A stretch of DNA of 64,000 nucleotides from Gracilariopsis chorda (taxonomy: Eukaryota; Rhodophyta; Florideophyceae; Gracilariales; Gracilariaceae): contig NBIV01000254.1 of assembly GCA_003194525.1 (NCBI GenBank), positions 1 to 64,000 of the forward strand, given 5' to 3'. Position 1 is the first letter of the stretch. Each line of letters begins with the position of its first letter. Of the stretch, positions 31,301-42,707 are shown piece by piece. The notes under the pieces were generated by a model. It did not search any database. It saw only the letters and a list, made by a program, of their open reading frames with translations, and was not told the DNA's origin. The translations under genes and the position numbers were made by a program.

Positions 31301-31639
31301 ACCAAAGGCAGAGTTAGCCACGAAATCTTTTTTGGCCAGCCACACGTTCAACAAAGAAATGAAGAAGAAAAAGCGCTCTGCACATAATGAGGTACAAGAA
31401 CAAGCCAAAACATATGCGAAACCCATACCCGATGAAATTAATCCTAGCAAACAGATCACACTTCCAAATAACATCACAACGGATAAGAATAAGTCGAAAT
31501 TCTAAAAGAACCAGAATGACAACAAGCATGACAAGAGAGACGGTCGGAAACCATTTTTTTAATATGGGATTCCGATTTAGATCCAAATCCCATACTAGAT
31601 GAGGGTACCTCAGTTTCTTCTAGGGTAACATCGTCGGCA

Positions 31640-31921
31640 TTGAAGTTATGTAAATTTTTCAGTATTCCGTTTGAGCCCAATAGGCCGACAGAGAAATATA
31701 CTCGAGGATGGAATCATAAATGGATCAACTGGAAACCTATCGTGTGTTCATGGACGCTCTATGTGCAGAATATGAACAACCAGCAAGTACAGCTTAACTA
31801 CGACTTGCTGGATGACGATTCGCTATTGACCGTAGGAATGGACATTCATCGGTACACCATCTCAGATTGCGACCCCACTCCACCCTCTTTGACTCTGAGA
31901 CGGCCGACGGATACAGAATAA
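31640..31921 (+). pseudogene. Protease-like fragment of the divergent retroelement
   Basis: The frame includes DDDSLLTVGMDIHRY, resembling the hydrophobic-Gly end of a retropepsin (LLxGMD). The active-site triad is not clearly visible. It precedes the integrase zinc domain by about 100 bp, as in copia-type gene order, where no RT separates protease from integrase. Confidence 0.45.
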
Positions 31922-31939
31922 AGAATAATGCATCTGTAC

Positions 31940-33012
31940 ATGTCTGGAGGTTCGAAGTTTGAAACGAGAGAGAGACTGGCTACCGTGCGCACTGTAGGAG
32001 CATTGATCTCCAACACTGTGAGTAAGATCCGACCCGAGACGCTGGCGAAACGATTAGATCGGTTAGCGCACGCAGCAACAGAGGAGGTAGTGGCGACCTG
32101 TCGCTGAGCTGGATATAGCTTCCAAGAGCTAGAAGATGAAATTAAGAAACTTGCGTCTAATTGCGTAATATGTGCCAGCTCTGGCTTTCCGGGCCTTCGA
32201 AAAAGATATCGATATATTACGTCAACCAAGCATTTAACGTAGAGACTCAATGGTACTACATGCTCTGCGTCATCCAGGGCTCTATGTACACGGTTTTACA
32301 CATCATGGATGCAGTAAGAAAGTATTCCAAAGCCAGTATCACGAAAGCTCAAGAGATGCGAAATCGTATGGAAGTAATACAAGTCGAATTGTTGAACACA
32401 CACTGGGCATAGGACTCTCTCTCTGCAGACGAGGCATTCGTTAAACAGGATATGAAGCAATTGTTTTCAGGAAGGAACATACAACTCAAACTGCGCCCAA
32501 TGCGATGAGATAACAAGACTGGCAGAGTAGAGGGAAATAACGGAAGAGCAAAAAGAATACTAGAGAAACTGAAACACTAACACGTACTGGAGAGTGACAA
32601 AATTATGCTGTACGGAGAAGTGTTTCTCTCATACCACTTCACTGGATCGAAACTCATGAGTTCATTTGAACTCGCCAAAGGATATGTCTCTTTGCTACTC
32701 CGAGCACTATGGCGAAGGGTCACATAGGAGCTTATGGACAAGTACACAGAAAACATGGCCACGGGCACATTAAAGAGATTCCTGAAGGCTCACAATCATA
32801 AGTCTTTGGACCTCAGGTCTATAACACCTGTGGAAGAAGTTCTCATTTTCTAAAGAGCATCGAGCCAGAAAGAGCCCAATGAGTGGAAGGGCGGTGCGCT
32901 TCTACACGCACTAGCACACTACGTTGAATTCAGACGAAAAGGAGGAATAAATATCTCGAAAATACCATACGAGGACTTGCGTTTTAAGCCAAACCCCGAA
33001 CTAGGTTGTCAG
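31940..33012 (+). pseudogene. Divergent integrase, interrupted by piggyBac copy 1
   Basis: Across several frames the translation shows an HHCC-like zinc domain (LAHAATEEVV ... SNCVICASSG), a core beginning VNQAFNVETQWYYM and VLHIMDAV, a SADEAF segment corresponding to the second Asp region, and a GRVEGNNG segment holding the third acidic residue. The C-terminal part runs to KPNPELGCQ, where piggyBac 1 is inserted at 33,013. RT is not found upstream, so the order protease-integrase suggests a copia relative. The branch is unlike either copia element here. Confidence 0.6.
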
Positions 33013-33083
33013 CTAGTGTCTAATCCAGCAAGCTGATGGCTTGATATGAGGCCAGCCGGTCTGAGTAAAAAATAAATAAATAA

Positions 33084-33362
33084 TTAGACTTCCGGCTCCA
33101 CAACAAAGAGTTGTTGAACTGGGGGGTTCAAATTCAAAGAGTTTAAGCACAAACAAGCCATTTTTTCAACGGCTTTTTTGTGCTTAAATGCTTCAACATA
33201 CGTAGCAATAGGTAGTTGTAACAGCTCAGTTGGCTCTAACAAATTGACAAGCTGTAGTAAACCCGAGTTCAGGCCTCGCTGAGTTTCTTCAAACTCCAAA
33301 AATCCTTCGGTTTCTCGACTGATTCCTGTAATAATTATTTCTAAGAACGCATACGCACCCAC
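33084..33362 (-). CDS. Hypothetical 92-aa ORF in the piggyBac copy 1 3' region
   Basis: I do not recognise it. The frame is on the transposase strand, downstream of it, and reads as a soluble helical protein (LLQLVNLLEPTELLQL, then a Lys/His-rich segment). Copy 2 has no equivalent in the same place. It could be captured DNA or chance. Confidence 0.25.
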   Translation of the reverse strand: MGAYAFLEIIITGISRETEGFLEFEETQRGLNSGLLQLVNLLEPTELLQLPIATYVEAFKHKKAVEKMACLCLNSLNLNPPVQQLFVVEPEV

Positions 33363-33570
33363 TTGAACAACAGAAAGAATACGGTGACATCTGTTAAAAG
33401 GTTTGTTTTGCCATTGAAGTAATTAAATCTTGCAAGTTTAATAACGCAGATTGAATCAGTAGGAAGCTTAAAGTTGTTGACCTTTTGCGTTTGTCAACAG
33501 CAAATAAAACCTTTGATTTTAGCTCACGAAACGAGGTTGACACATGTTTGTACGTCTTTGTTTACTGGTC

Positions 33571-34455
33571 TTATATCATAACACCGTGACAGTAACGTAT
33601 ATGCTCATAAAAGTATTTTCTACCAGTTCCATTATGACATATATAAATGGACTCATTTTTAAAAGCAAAACAATTGAAACAAATCAACTTTGGCTTCTTC
33701 GTTGATTTGTAGATTTCGCAGCGTCCTTGGTAAAGTGCCATTGTATCGGTACCATTCTTTCTCTTACGCTTGCAACTGACTTCCAACAAATGAATGCCAA
33801 TATCAGCTCTTTTTGGAGCTGACTCGGTATCATCCAAATTTGTGTTGATTTTATCTATAAGATCAGTTGTATCCCAGGTGTCATCGATCAATTCATCCGC
33901 CACTTTCGTATAGAATGTATTCGCATTGAGGTTAAATTGCCCTACCTGAGCTGAATTGTATATGTTCCACGCATGAACCATGCACATTGCCAAAAGCGAG
34001 CAATTAATCCTGAAAGACCATTCGTCAACTTGTATTTTCTTCTCAAGTTTGACGTCATCTTGGGGGCACTTATTGTGCCGACCAATCATCGAACAGCACT
34101 CATAGTACTCTTTGCATACTTCTGGAATAAGTATTTCAATCTTCACAATCTTGGTGATGTTTTTATCGTTCCTCCAAAGTTCTGTCAAGAATGACTTAGC
34201 AGAATTTGTGGTTTCATAAGTAGATATAAAATACTCTCGATCTCTGTCCACCCATAAAACTGCCATGAGATTCTTGTTAAGTGCCTTTCTCTTCGATGGA
34301 AGCGAAATGTGCTCTCCCCTTTGAGGAAGTGCCTCTTCTGACAAATGTTTCATAGGACATTTTCTAGTAGCAGTCTTCACAACCCCGATAAATCTTAACC
34401 CCGTTTGCAATAGAGAAGTTGCAGTTAGGACAGACGCAAAAAAAAACCGGCGCAC
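33571..34455 (-). pseudogene. piggyBac-like transposase copy 1, C-terminal part
   Basis: A 294-codon stretch matches the C-terminal half of copy 2. It includes the third catalytic Asp region (LMAVLWVDRDREYF, about 34,230-34,265) and a Cys/His-rich tail (GRCEIY ... CFNCFAF ... ICHNGTG ... YCHG) typical of piggyBac C-terminal zinc-binding domains. At the second catalytic position copy 2 reads CADSFFAS; copy 1 reads CAGFFFAS, so the Asp is Gly. With frame breaks upstream, it is inactive. Confidence 0.87.
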
Positions 34456-34523
34456 ACAACCTTTTCAGTTCCAAACCAAGGCTCAACCAGTTGCAGAATA
34501 ACAGCAGTTAAATGCCGATGGTT

Positions 34524-34940
34524 CTAAGAGAACGATAATTGTGAGTTCTTTTCTGAACACATATTGAGTTCAATTCTCAACATATTACCACTTTCTCTGC
34601 AACAAATGGATTTTATCTCACATCCGTTATCCGATTTGCTATGCAGTGCTGTGTAATGAGGGAGGCCAACGTCAAGCGAGTCTCCACCAGGCCCGAACCA
34701 AAATGACATGCTTTCGTCAAAACATAGAGAGTGAGGCGGAGTGACGCATGTTCGGCGATGGTCCTTAATTGCTTTCACAAAATACGTGACGGGATTCCAA
34801 CGAGCAACTCCACCTTCGTCACGCTTTCCATTTCCACTAAAGACAACGCAGCTTCTAATAGTCTCAAATCTGTTCCTGACCATAATTTTCGCAAGGTCAG
34901 GGGATGCTAAAGACCGATACTGAGACTTTTGACTGCACAA
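34524..34940 (-). pseudogene. piggyBac-like transposase copy 1, central catalytic part
   Basis: This 138-codon stretch matches DDE_Tnp_1_7 sequence in copy 2. It includes MVRNRFETIRSCVVFSGNG and CFDESMSFWFG, carrying the first catalytic Asp. A frameshift near 34,530 separates it from the C-terminal part. Confidence 0.87.
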
Positions 34941-35888
34941 GTCACGCCTGCCTGGGAACTCTAATCAAGTCATCAAAATGAGAATGCCAAAGAACTTTAG
35001 AATCTCTCCTTCAACAGTCCTCGAAAAACCCTTGTGGCAAAGAATATCATTAGTTCTATCCACAATCACTTTCAGATAAGTGTTTGGACATATCCACATC
35101 AAGCAGTCAAATGGCGTGAGATTATTCGGATCGTTACGGGCGGTGATGAAATCTCCAGATAGTGCAATGACTCTTCATTGATGCAATTGCACAAATTCAT
35201 TTAAAGGCGTCAAAACATCAGAAATTATCCACTTTCGGTCATGGACTTCCACTGATTCGTCGCCTGCAACTTGAACGTCTGTGAAATTTATCTTCTGCAA
35301 AGGTAGAGCAGCGTTACTTTTTGTCACGATTGAATCGACATTGCTTGGGTCGTCGGCATTATTTTCTGCATTACAAATGCCATTGTTGCCTCCCAAAAGT
35401 TCGGTTTGCTACTGTCTGTCCTCAACACAATTGCCCTTTTTAACGTTGCAGAGATGCAAATTACACTGCTTAGTTTGGCTTGGTAACTCAAAGAAACAAG
35501 TGATCATTGACCGATTTCGGTTTTTTACCTTGACAGTTTCAACGTTTGTGACAGTACCATTGATCATAGCGTTCGTCCAAAGAGATCCGAAAAAATGTCT
35601 GCAGCTAGGAACTGAGGACACAAGTCGAGCACGTGTGTGGATATGGCTGCCGACCTTACGGTGCATATCAGATAGATTTGTCATTGTGATGATTTTGTCG
35701 AAGTTGACGGAGTTGAAGTGGTTGAATGTAAACTTCATGAGAGTGTGTACTGGCACTTGAGCTCTGCCAGAGTAACGAAGACTTCGAACTACGTAGTGGA
35801 CTAAGAATCTTGACAAAATAACCTTGTTTACAAAAATTATGAGGCAATCAATATTGGCCTCGTATGAGGCCATTGGTCGAATAGACAC
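34941..35888 (-). pseudogene. piggyBac-like transposase copy 1, N-terminal part
   Basis: Two stretches (35,888-35,409 and 35,396-35,175) plus sequence to 34,941 align with the first 250 or so residues of copy 2. A conserved N-terminal segment (GSLWTNAMINGTVTNVETV against GSLWNSTTVHGSVLKV in copy 2) and the FFGILILMT segment just before the catalytic domain are shared. Stops interrupt it in several places. The frame at the 35,888 end begins inside the terminal repeat, so the true start is further in, probably near 35,660. Confidence 0.75.
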
Positions 35889-35891
35889 TAG

Positions 35892-36010
35892 AAAACCGCG
35901 ACGGAATCCCGGCAGATTCCTACGCCGAGTACAGTTGCCTCTGAGAAATTACACCTGCACCGCACGAATATGAATTTCTCATAAGCCCATGCGACAGCGA
36001 TACGCAGTTG
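35892..36010 (+). pseudogene. Retroelement Pol fragment right of piggyBac 1
   Basis: The sequence after CTAG translates as ENRDGIPADSYAEYSCL and continues the Pol segment broken at 33,013. It aligns with 30,326-30,443. Homology fades after about 110 bp. Confidence 0.55.
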
Positions 36011-36091
36011 GTTAGTGTGTTTACTAAACTGAAGTTGACGCTCTCGAAACATTCGAGCGCCTTTGTTGCTCGTCGGTGGTAGACTACAATC

Positions 36092-36649
36092 GTGGGACGC
36101 CAGACTAAAGATCCTGCACATTGGGTTGCGCTGATGCTGGGTAAGCCCACGCTGTGGTTCAACACGGCTGCAACAAGAACGATAATGAAGATGGGCCGTC
36201 AGGACGATAACGAAAAACATGAAGAAAAACAACTTAACATAAGTAGAGGACCGAAAGTACAGATGTCATATGATGTATTGAATATCAACCACGAAGTACG
36301 TACCATTTATTTGATGTCCAATTACCAAAGGCAGGAATCGGTTAATTCTGAATATGTCTGGATAACGTCATCTGAACTTTTGCGACATCTTTCGCCGTGT
36401 TTTCGACAGTCATATCGAGTGCTGAAGAGAACTGGCACATTACTGCACCCTATAGATCCATACTGGTATTGGAGCGGTCCTACAAAAACTTTTGACGTGA
36501 GTTTTTCATCGCTTTTGGCGTATCAACCTCTCTCTCCACATGAAGGAAACTCTATGGGATTTTACCAACACGTGTCGGTTGTTGGGTCAGGTTCGTCGTC
36601 GGCCGCGTCATTTTTGACCTTCAGACAATCCACTTCCATCATTTCGTAG
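36092..36649 (+). CDS. Hypothetical protein, 185 aa
   Basis: I do not recognise it. The frame starts at an ATG and contains a stretch with several Tyr/Trp (LLHPIDPYWYWSGPTKTF, about residues 110-127) and a Ser-rich C-terminus. The opposite strand (36,660-36,893) also has a protein-like stretch. It lies between retroelement sequence and the left inverted repeat of the Ulp1 element and may be a further part of the retroelement. Confidence 0.3.
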   Translation: MGRQTKDPAHWVALMLGKPTLWFNTAATRTIMKMGRQDDNEKHEEKQLNISRGPKVQMSYDVLNINHEVRTIYLMSNYQRQESVNSEYVWITSSELLRHLSPCFRQSYRVLKRTGTLLHPIDPYWYWSGPTKTFDVSFSSLLAYQPLSPHEGNSMGFYQHVSVVGSGSSSAASFLTFRQSTSIIS

Positions 36650-37564
36650 TCACCTTTCATCAAGACACACCCGGTGAGGGTCCTGTCTGGGATTGAGCGT
36701 GGTAGTTGACAAAGTCCAACCACTTCTGCAGCAGAGATACGGTTTCAGTCCCATCGTTCGAAAACCTTATAATCGCCAGTGACTGCCCTAAGTCCGGGAG
36801 GCCAACCAACTCTCTTCTGGAGAACCGTGAATGCTGCTCCGACGGAATTGCTCTACAGTGGGTTGAGTATAAGATACGTGGGATACCAACCACCTCTGTT
36901 GCATTCCATTCGTAACCAACAAAATTTGTAAGATCCCAGCTGGGGATGACTTGATGAGTAATGTGCGGTATTCAACGGATGCGGCACTCTTTGTACAGCT
37001 TTCAGAAGAAACAGGTTGCTTAGGGCACTGTAAAAGCAGTGAGAAGGAGTCTCCATAGCCCGTTGAAGAGATTATCAAAGAACCCGGATCCCAGGTCCGT
37101 GATGCAAGGCGGATACGTAATGTAGCGTCCCTATGCTAGGGCTCTGGGAAAATGACATATCCTTTACGCCTGTATTGCGGCGGGATCCGTTAAAATTCTA
37201 AATACTTCTACAGCACTAAGCACCCGGATCAAGATCGTTGCCTCTGCTTGAACCATATTACTTTGAAAAAAGCAGACTGCAAACTCCACTCCAGCTAACG
37301 AAGTTCCGCCTCGAGGATTGGACTCGCCCAGAAGATGGGTTATTGTCGAAAACTATGGGTTGCAGTACACGACTGGATGTCATCCAATGTTTTGCACGAC
37401 CGCTTTAGTATGAAAAGCAGTGCACAAGAGGTTCATATCGTTGCCATAGGATGATGGAACCTGGCCTTCATTTGTAGCGTGGAACAGTAACTGGTACGTC
37501 ATGCAAGCCATTTGACCGCCAGTTTTCAAGGTGCTGTAAGAGTGGCCGAGTTTCACGTTGACCA
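36650..37564. other. Unassigned interval left of the Ulp1 element
   Basis: Short frames on both strands, none with a known domain. The left inverted repeat may extend weakly into the last 50 bp. Confidence 0.35.
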
Positions 37565-37950
37565 CCAGGGCCCGGACTGAATATACGTCGTGTAAAATGT
37601 GTAAAATCTGTACCAGTCACAGTACAGACTTCACAATGGCACAAAGAGCGAAGGGGCCAAGAGGACTGTCTCTAGAACCTCTCAGAGCAGGTTGTTATGC
37701 CATCCAATCAGGGCCGGTAGTTCACCCCACCACGGTGCGTATGTAAATGCGTATCCAATCAATGCATCAAAATTCAGCCCAGTACCTTCAGCAGCCAATG
37801 AGATGCTATCCGTTCCCTTCCGTCCGGCGTCTCCTCAACGCACCGCAGTTGAGGCTGATGGACATTCCGACAAGCGTACTGGGCATGCGGAACTCCGGTC
37901 ACATCTTACCGCTCTGGGCGTGCCATCTCCTCTGGTTGCAGTAATTCCCC
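37565..37950 (+). repeat. Left inverted repeat of the Ulp1 element
   Basis: It begins near GGGCCCGGACTGAATATA and includes GCCATCCAATCAGGG, CAGCAGCCAATGAGATGC and ACTCCGGTCACATCT. Each of these has its reverse complement, with few changes, in the right-hand pieces. The outer limit is uncertain by some tens of bases. Confidence 0.75.
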
Positions 37951-38417
37951 TCAGTCATCCAAGAAACAACCGTCGTCAAGACTTGCCAATGTTTTTGTTT
38001 ACCACTACATCTGTAGAGATCCCATGCTTCTTTCTTCCCTTGCCCGTAAATTTTGAAACTATTGAATGTAACTATTGTGCTGGTGACCTTTCGAGCTCTT
38101 TTTGGCGCTATTCTTAGCTCTCTTGTTTAAACTGGGCATCAAAATCTAACTTTCCTTTTCTGCAGAGTTCAACGTTCCCCTACAAGTGATTTTTTACTGT
38201 GCTGCTTCGATCTTTGGTTACTTTGCTGAATATCTTCTATTGATTCTAAATTCTTTTCTGTTTGTGGACTATCTATCTGAAAATTGGAGCAATTATTTGC
38301 CTAAGCATGGAAATGAACACTGTAGCACACAAGCTCTTGATACGAAGGGAAACTACGACCTCTTGAATTATGATGAACGGAAAACAGTAGATTGGTTCTT
38401 TTTGTCATCTGGCAGAT

Positions 38418-39137
38418 TTGTCCCGCCTTATCTTTGATTTTCAGGATACAACACAATATCGTAGATTTGTTACGGAAAGAAATCATGTATCAGACCTTAT
38501 GATCAATGAGAGGAACGCTGTAGATCTAAACATGTTTATTATGAACTGTAGACATAAAAGCTATATGTACAATGTTTTAATGACATCAGTTATTACAGAA
38601 CTAGAGCCCAAAGAAGGTGTGGTATTTTGCAGCTGTGTTACTGGAGCTTACTTGTGAGTAGTAGCCCTAAATTTCTACGATGGCCACAGCGGTGGTCAGC
38701 GCTATAAGGAAGAGCATCTCGATCTTTTCCTGGAACAGTTTAAAAAACGCCTTTTCAGTGGCGAGGGCGAAATTAATACGGTTGTCACACCTTTTAATCT
38801 AAACAACAGACACTGGGGTATAATATTTGCGCGAAGGTCAATTAATTTTTTGAAGAAGATTGAAAGCCGCTTCGTCTCGTTTAGAGACATTCTTTCCTAC
38901 AGATGCCCTTCCTGTATTATCTGCCTCTTTAAATATTCGTTTGGTCTTTTTTCCCTGCACCCTGCAGTCCGTTTGACAACTTCAAGTAGGAAATACATGC
39001 TGTATGATCTCAAGTTTGAAATACAAAAAGATTGTTATAGCTGCGGTGCGAATGTTCTTGCAGGTTTTTCCACTTTCGCAGCGAGCTGTGGGTCCCTCCC
39101 CAACCAGACATTTGTTACTGGATATGATCCCAATTAA
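38418..39137 (+). pseudogene. Ulp1-type (C48) cysteine protease
   Basis: One frame, with a single TGA at 38,655-38,657, covers a region preceding the core and the catalytic core. The His motif is NNRHWGIIFA (about 38,802-38,830). The Gln/Cys motif QKDCYSCGANVL is at about 39,025-39,060, with Cys-Gly as in the SUMO-protease family (Q...D/S-CG). The usual Asp may lie in YMLYDLKF. Such enzymes cut isopeptide or polyprotein bonds; in transposons their substrate is mostly unknown. The stop makes the present copy doubtful. Confidence 0.75.
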
Positions 39138-39151
39138 ACGGAAGAGTAGAG

Positions 39152-40805
39152 ATGGATATTTGCCAAATGCCAAATAATGAGTCGGCTGAGAAGAAATGCA
39201 AAATCGCCGTCGGGAAGGAAGAGGTATCTGCGTACCAACTGACGAACATAGGTGAACGATTTGCGGCGCGGCGATCTGCTACTGAAACACACACCTTAAA
39301 GACAAAGAGTGTTTCGAATGACGGTGCGACTAGAGATGTGACTCTAGAATGCTATGGTGAAGAGAATCAGAACAGTGCTGTGCAAAAGAGTATAACAGTA
39401 GTAACTGATGATGCATTTGCCTTATTGAAAAATGGTTTGAACCTTGAAGACAAGCGAAGAATGAAGCAGAGCCATGTAGCAAACATGAATGCTGAAAAGC
39501 TGGAACTCATTTGAAAAGAAAAGACAGCTTGCTTTAACAGCCAAGACACAGAAATCTCTAAATTTCTGAAAAGTCGTAGGCGAAATCGTTTCTGTGACAG
39601 CCACTCGATAATAGCCGAGTTGATACATGGTTGAATTTAAAAGGTTACGGTCGGGAGGGTCATACGCAAACTACATGGTTTAATGGATACAAACGATAAT
39701 ATCAGGGCAGAAAGCATTTCTCATCGCCAAAAGAGCGGTAGTTCTGTAATGCAAAGCTCCAATGCCGTTCAGAACTCTGCAGAGGTTTGTGAACTACTTC
39801 GTCTTTCGTACGATCTTTCAAGGTCATGGGAGTAGTTTGGATTAAACAGTTTGAAGAAGACAACCAGGCAATATGTCCAGCACAGCAATATTGTAACTGG
39901 GAGGCTCCGATGCATCAAGTACAAGCCACCACATTCATGTCGATGTGCAATCGTGGTAAAAATGCTGCCCTCCACGATGCATTGGGCAACATGACGAACT
40001 TCTACGCACACCCATTTTCTCAAGACCAGCATTCATGGAAAGGTGTAACGCTGCGATTAGGTCTATGAAGGGGTGCATAAGGGAATGGAAAGTAGCTAAA
40101 TCCTTGGACGTTCTATGGTCGACAATTGAAAAGACGTTGGTAACATATTATGAAAGGAAAAAGGAAGACCTAAGGCGAGCTAAAATACAATGTGTTTCCA
40201 TGGACAGCGATTTCGTCACAGAACTAGCTCGTACGAGCGATAAATTTATGTCAGGAGTAGTGAATGCCAGAGAATGCAATGGGTTGCTGCCGCTTTCTAG
40301 TAGAGAGAACACCAGTGTTGACGTCAACAGAACAAGCACAACTGAGATTGGGGACGTGGAAGCCGAAAACCTTGGAGAAGGTATTAACCGTACTGGAGTC
40401 ATTTCTCCAAAACAATGTGACATAGGAATCCAGGAAGCTGGACATAGAGACGTAAATGCTGTGGGAGGGGCTGTGTATAACAAGATGGTCGTTGATTAGC
40501 TTCACACAAAAGAGAGCAACCTAGACGATGATGATCTTTTAATTGATTCGTTTCTGGATGATAAGGAAGTGCCTTCTCATTCGCCATTTGCGTCAGTTTG
40601 CCTAAGCTCTACGGCCGCCGAAGTTGTGGACGAACTGGATGTTATAACTGCGAGAGAAGACACTCCTGCAAGCTCCATTGAAGGTGATGAATCTGAAGAG
40701 AGCGAAGAAATTTTATTAATTGAGACACTTTATGCTTACATATCCAAAGTAAACGAAAACGTGAAAGGACTTGCGGTACTTGGAAAGGTGAAGTTTATCA
40801 CGTAG
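39152..40805 (+). pseudogene. Decayed coding region downstream of Ulp1
   Basis: Successive + strand frames (39,152-39,514; 39,826-40,068; 40,035-40,499; 40,569-40,805) give protein-like sequence. A segment with Lys/Arg-rich helices (YYERKKEDLRRAK) is followed by acidic, Ser-rich sequence. I see no DDE motif. The stretch could be the remains of a transposase or structural protein. Confidence 0.4.
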
Positions 40806-40856
40806 TGCTTTGGGCATACACTTACAAGAAGGAGCTCATGGTATCACAAACACATT

Positions 40857-42193
40857 TTGGCAGCCACAGAGAAGAAATATAAGGGACTTGGTCACAGAGC
40901 AGTATTAAATAGAGCTATTGTGAAATTTGATAAGAATAGAATAGCGCAGAAGTTTTCCTTTACGTGCCATATCAGAACCGTTGACTGTGTCTCTAGTGTA
41001 GAAATTGATGACACCATTTTGAAAATTATGAGTGTAAAATGAACGTCTTGTTCCACAAATATCCCCAAAATTTCAACCAAGTGATTAATTGTCTCGCTCC
41101 GAAGCTAGAGGCAGAGGCATTCAGGTTGCAAAATGAGATCCACATCCCATTTTGAGACATTGTGAGGTTGCTGGAGGAAACGTATGACATATTTATCAAT
41201 ACGGGGGTGCTGCACAATACGCTGACGTACGCCATGGGTGTAGAGGCTCCCAAAGAGCACAAATTCATGCGTCTTTGCCAAGAAGTACTACGAATACGAG
41301 AAGAGAATTCAGCACATCAAGTGTTTTTGACCATCACTGATGATGGGAAAGTGGACTCTGCGGAATGGAAATTTCGGGAGTGGTTGGATGACTAAAAGAC
41401 ATTTGGTGTGATACCCGGACTCAGCATCGATTGCAAGGTAATTTCTAACAGATGTGGGCTACCTTTACTCACCTTCAACGGAAGCTCAACTGACGGGTTT
41501 GTTCTAACTCTCTTTATGGCATAAATGTCCAGTGAGACCAAGGAATGCGTCGAAAAGGTCTCATGACAATTCCAGTCTACGATACAATTGTCTCAATCTA
41601 TGATTGCAATGGAACAGAGCGTGCCCTGTATAAATGCCACCCGGACAGTGTTCAAGTCTTTTTATGTTGCATTGGACGAGTAGCATCTGAATCAAAACCA
41701 GGTGAAGAATTGTGCCACATGGTGTAGCAAAGTTGCGCTCGAGAATGTTTCGAAGGAGATGTCAGCAGATCTCTTTAGAATAAGAAATGTGAGGATGGAA
41801 GAAGGGTTGTCAGCTCTGCCAACAGATTTCAAACTAAAGTTCTTTTACTCCTTCCAGTAAGATCCGCCTTCATGGTCCAAGTTCTTGTACCATAAACAAT
41901 CACAGATGCTCGTGGCTTTCTACCGAAATCTACCTGTACCATACCGTTATCTCTTACAGGGAACAGGATACACCAAATGTTCGAATTCCTCATACAGACC
42001 GCAAATTCTTCATAGAAAAGTGCCCCTTTACAAAGTTCTCAAAAAATGGCTAGAATACCCGACATTAGCAATGAGAATAGAGCTCTTTACGGACAGAAAA
42101 CTCTCAAGCAGCAGAGCTGAAGTCACCGGAATATTGCAAACTCCCCGCGCATGGATGGCCTCATCACGAACTATACGTTGTATTCTCTCCTGA
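40857..42193 (+). pseudogene. Second decayed coding region of the Ulp1 element
   Basis: Frames at 40,857-41,042, 41,162-41,395, 41,545-41,727 and 41,885-42,193 are separated by single stops or shifts. They read as one globular protein (for example RLLEETYDIFINTGVLHNTL). No known motif is recognised. The regular spacing of breaks indicates one old gene. Confidence 0.35.
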
Positions 42194-42707
42194 AGTTGGT
42201 AAACTTGAGCATGGCTCCAATGAAGTCAGAGCTGCGCTTGATGCTGAATTAATAACCATGAGCGGCGCAGCGTAGCCTGACACTCGAGTACCAGATGACG
42301 ATATTCTAGAGAACGTCGTTGTATTCAAGTTGCAACGCACAATGTCACCGGAAAGTCACCCGTAAACTATAAAATTCACCTCGATCCCATGGATGTTTCA
42401 CGTTTTTATGACCAGACGTGAGAAAATGGATTATGAAGAGGGTCACAAGCGTTTCGCCGCCTTCTCGTGCCAACAAAATTCCATTGCGGTGTTTCCATGC
42501 CTTCATATGGTATGATGTGTGGTGAAATACCCTGAAAATGTTCTCTGCCATGATAGATTGAGAACCATTTGGAGTTATAGAGTTGAGACCGAAGAATATT
42601 TTGACCCTTGTTGGAAATTCAACCATGCTGACGGTGACGTAATGTAAATCGCGTATATCTGGTCTAAAGTAGCAAGGCAGCACTCGCGAACTGTTCAAAA
42701 CAACAAA

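Larger units (their letters stand above)
33017..35887 (-). mobile_element. piggyBac-like transposon, copy 1
   Basis: A 2,871-bp element with inverted ends TGTCTAAT... (33,017) and ...AATAGACA (35,887), each flanked outside by CTAG (33,013-33,016 and 35,888-35,891). A near-palindrome GGCCTCGTATGAGGCC lies 16 bp inside the transposase 5' end (35,856-35,871), and a decayed version lies 21 bp inside the 3' end (33,038-33,053). The transposase is on the - strand and broken. It is inserted in a retroelement Pol region. Confidence 0.85.
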
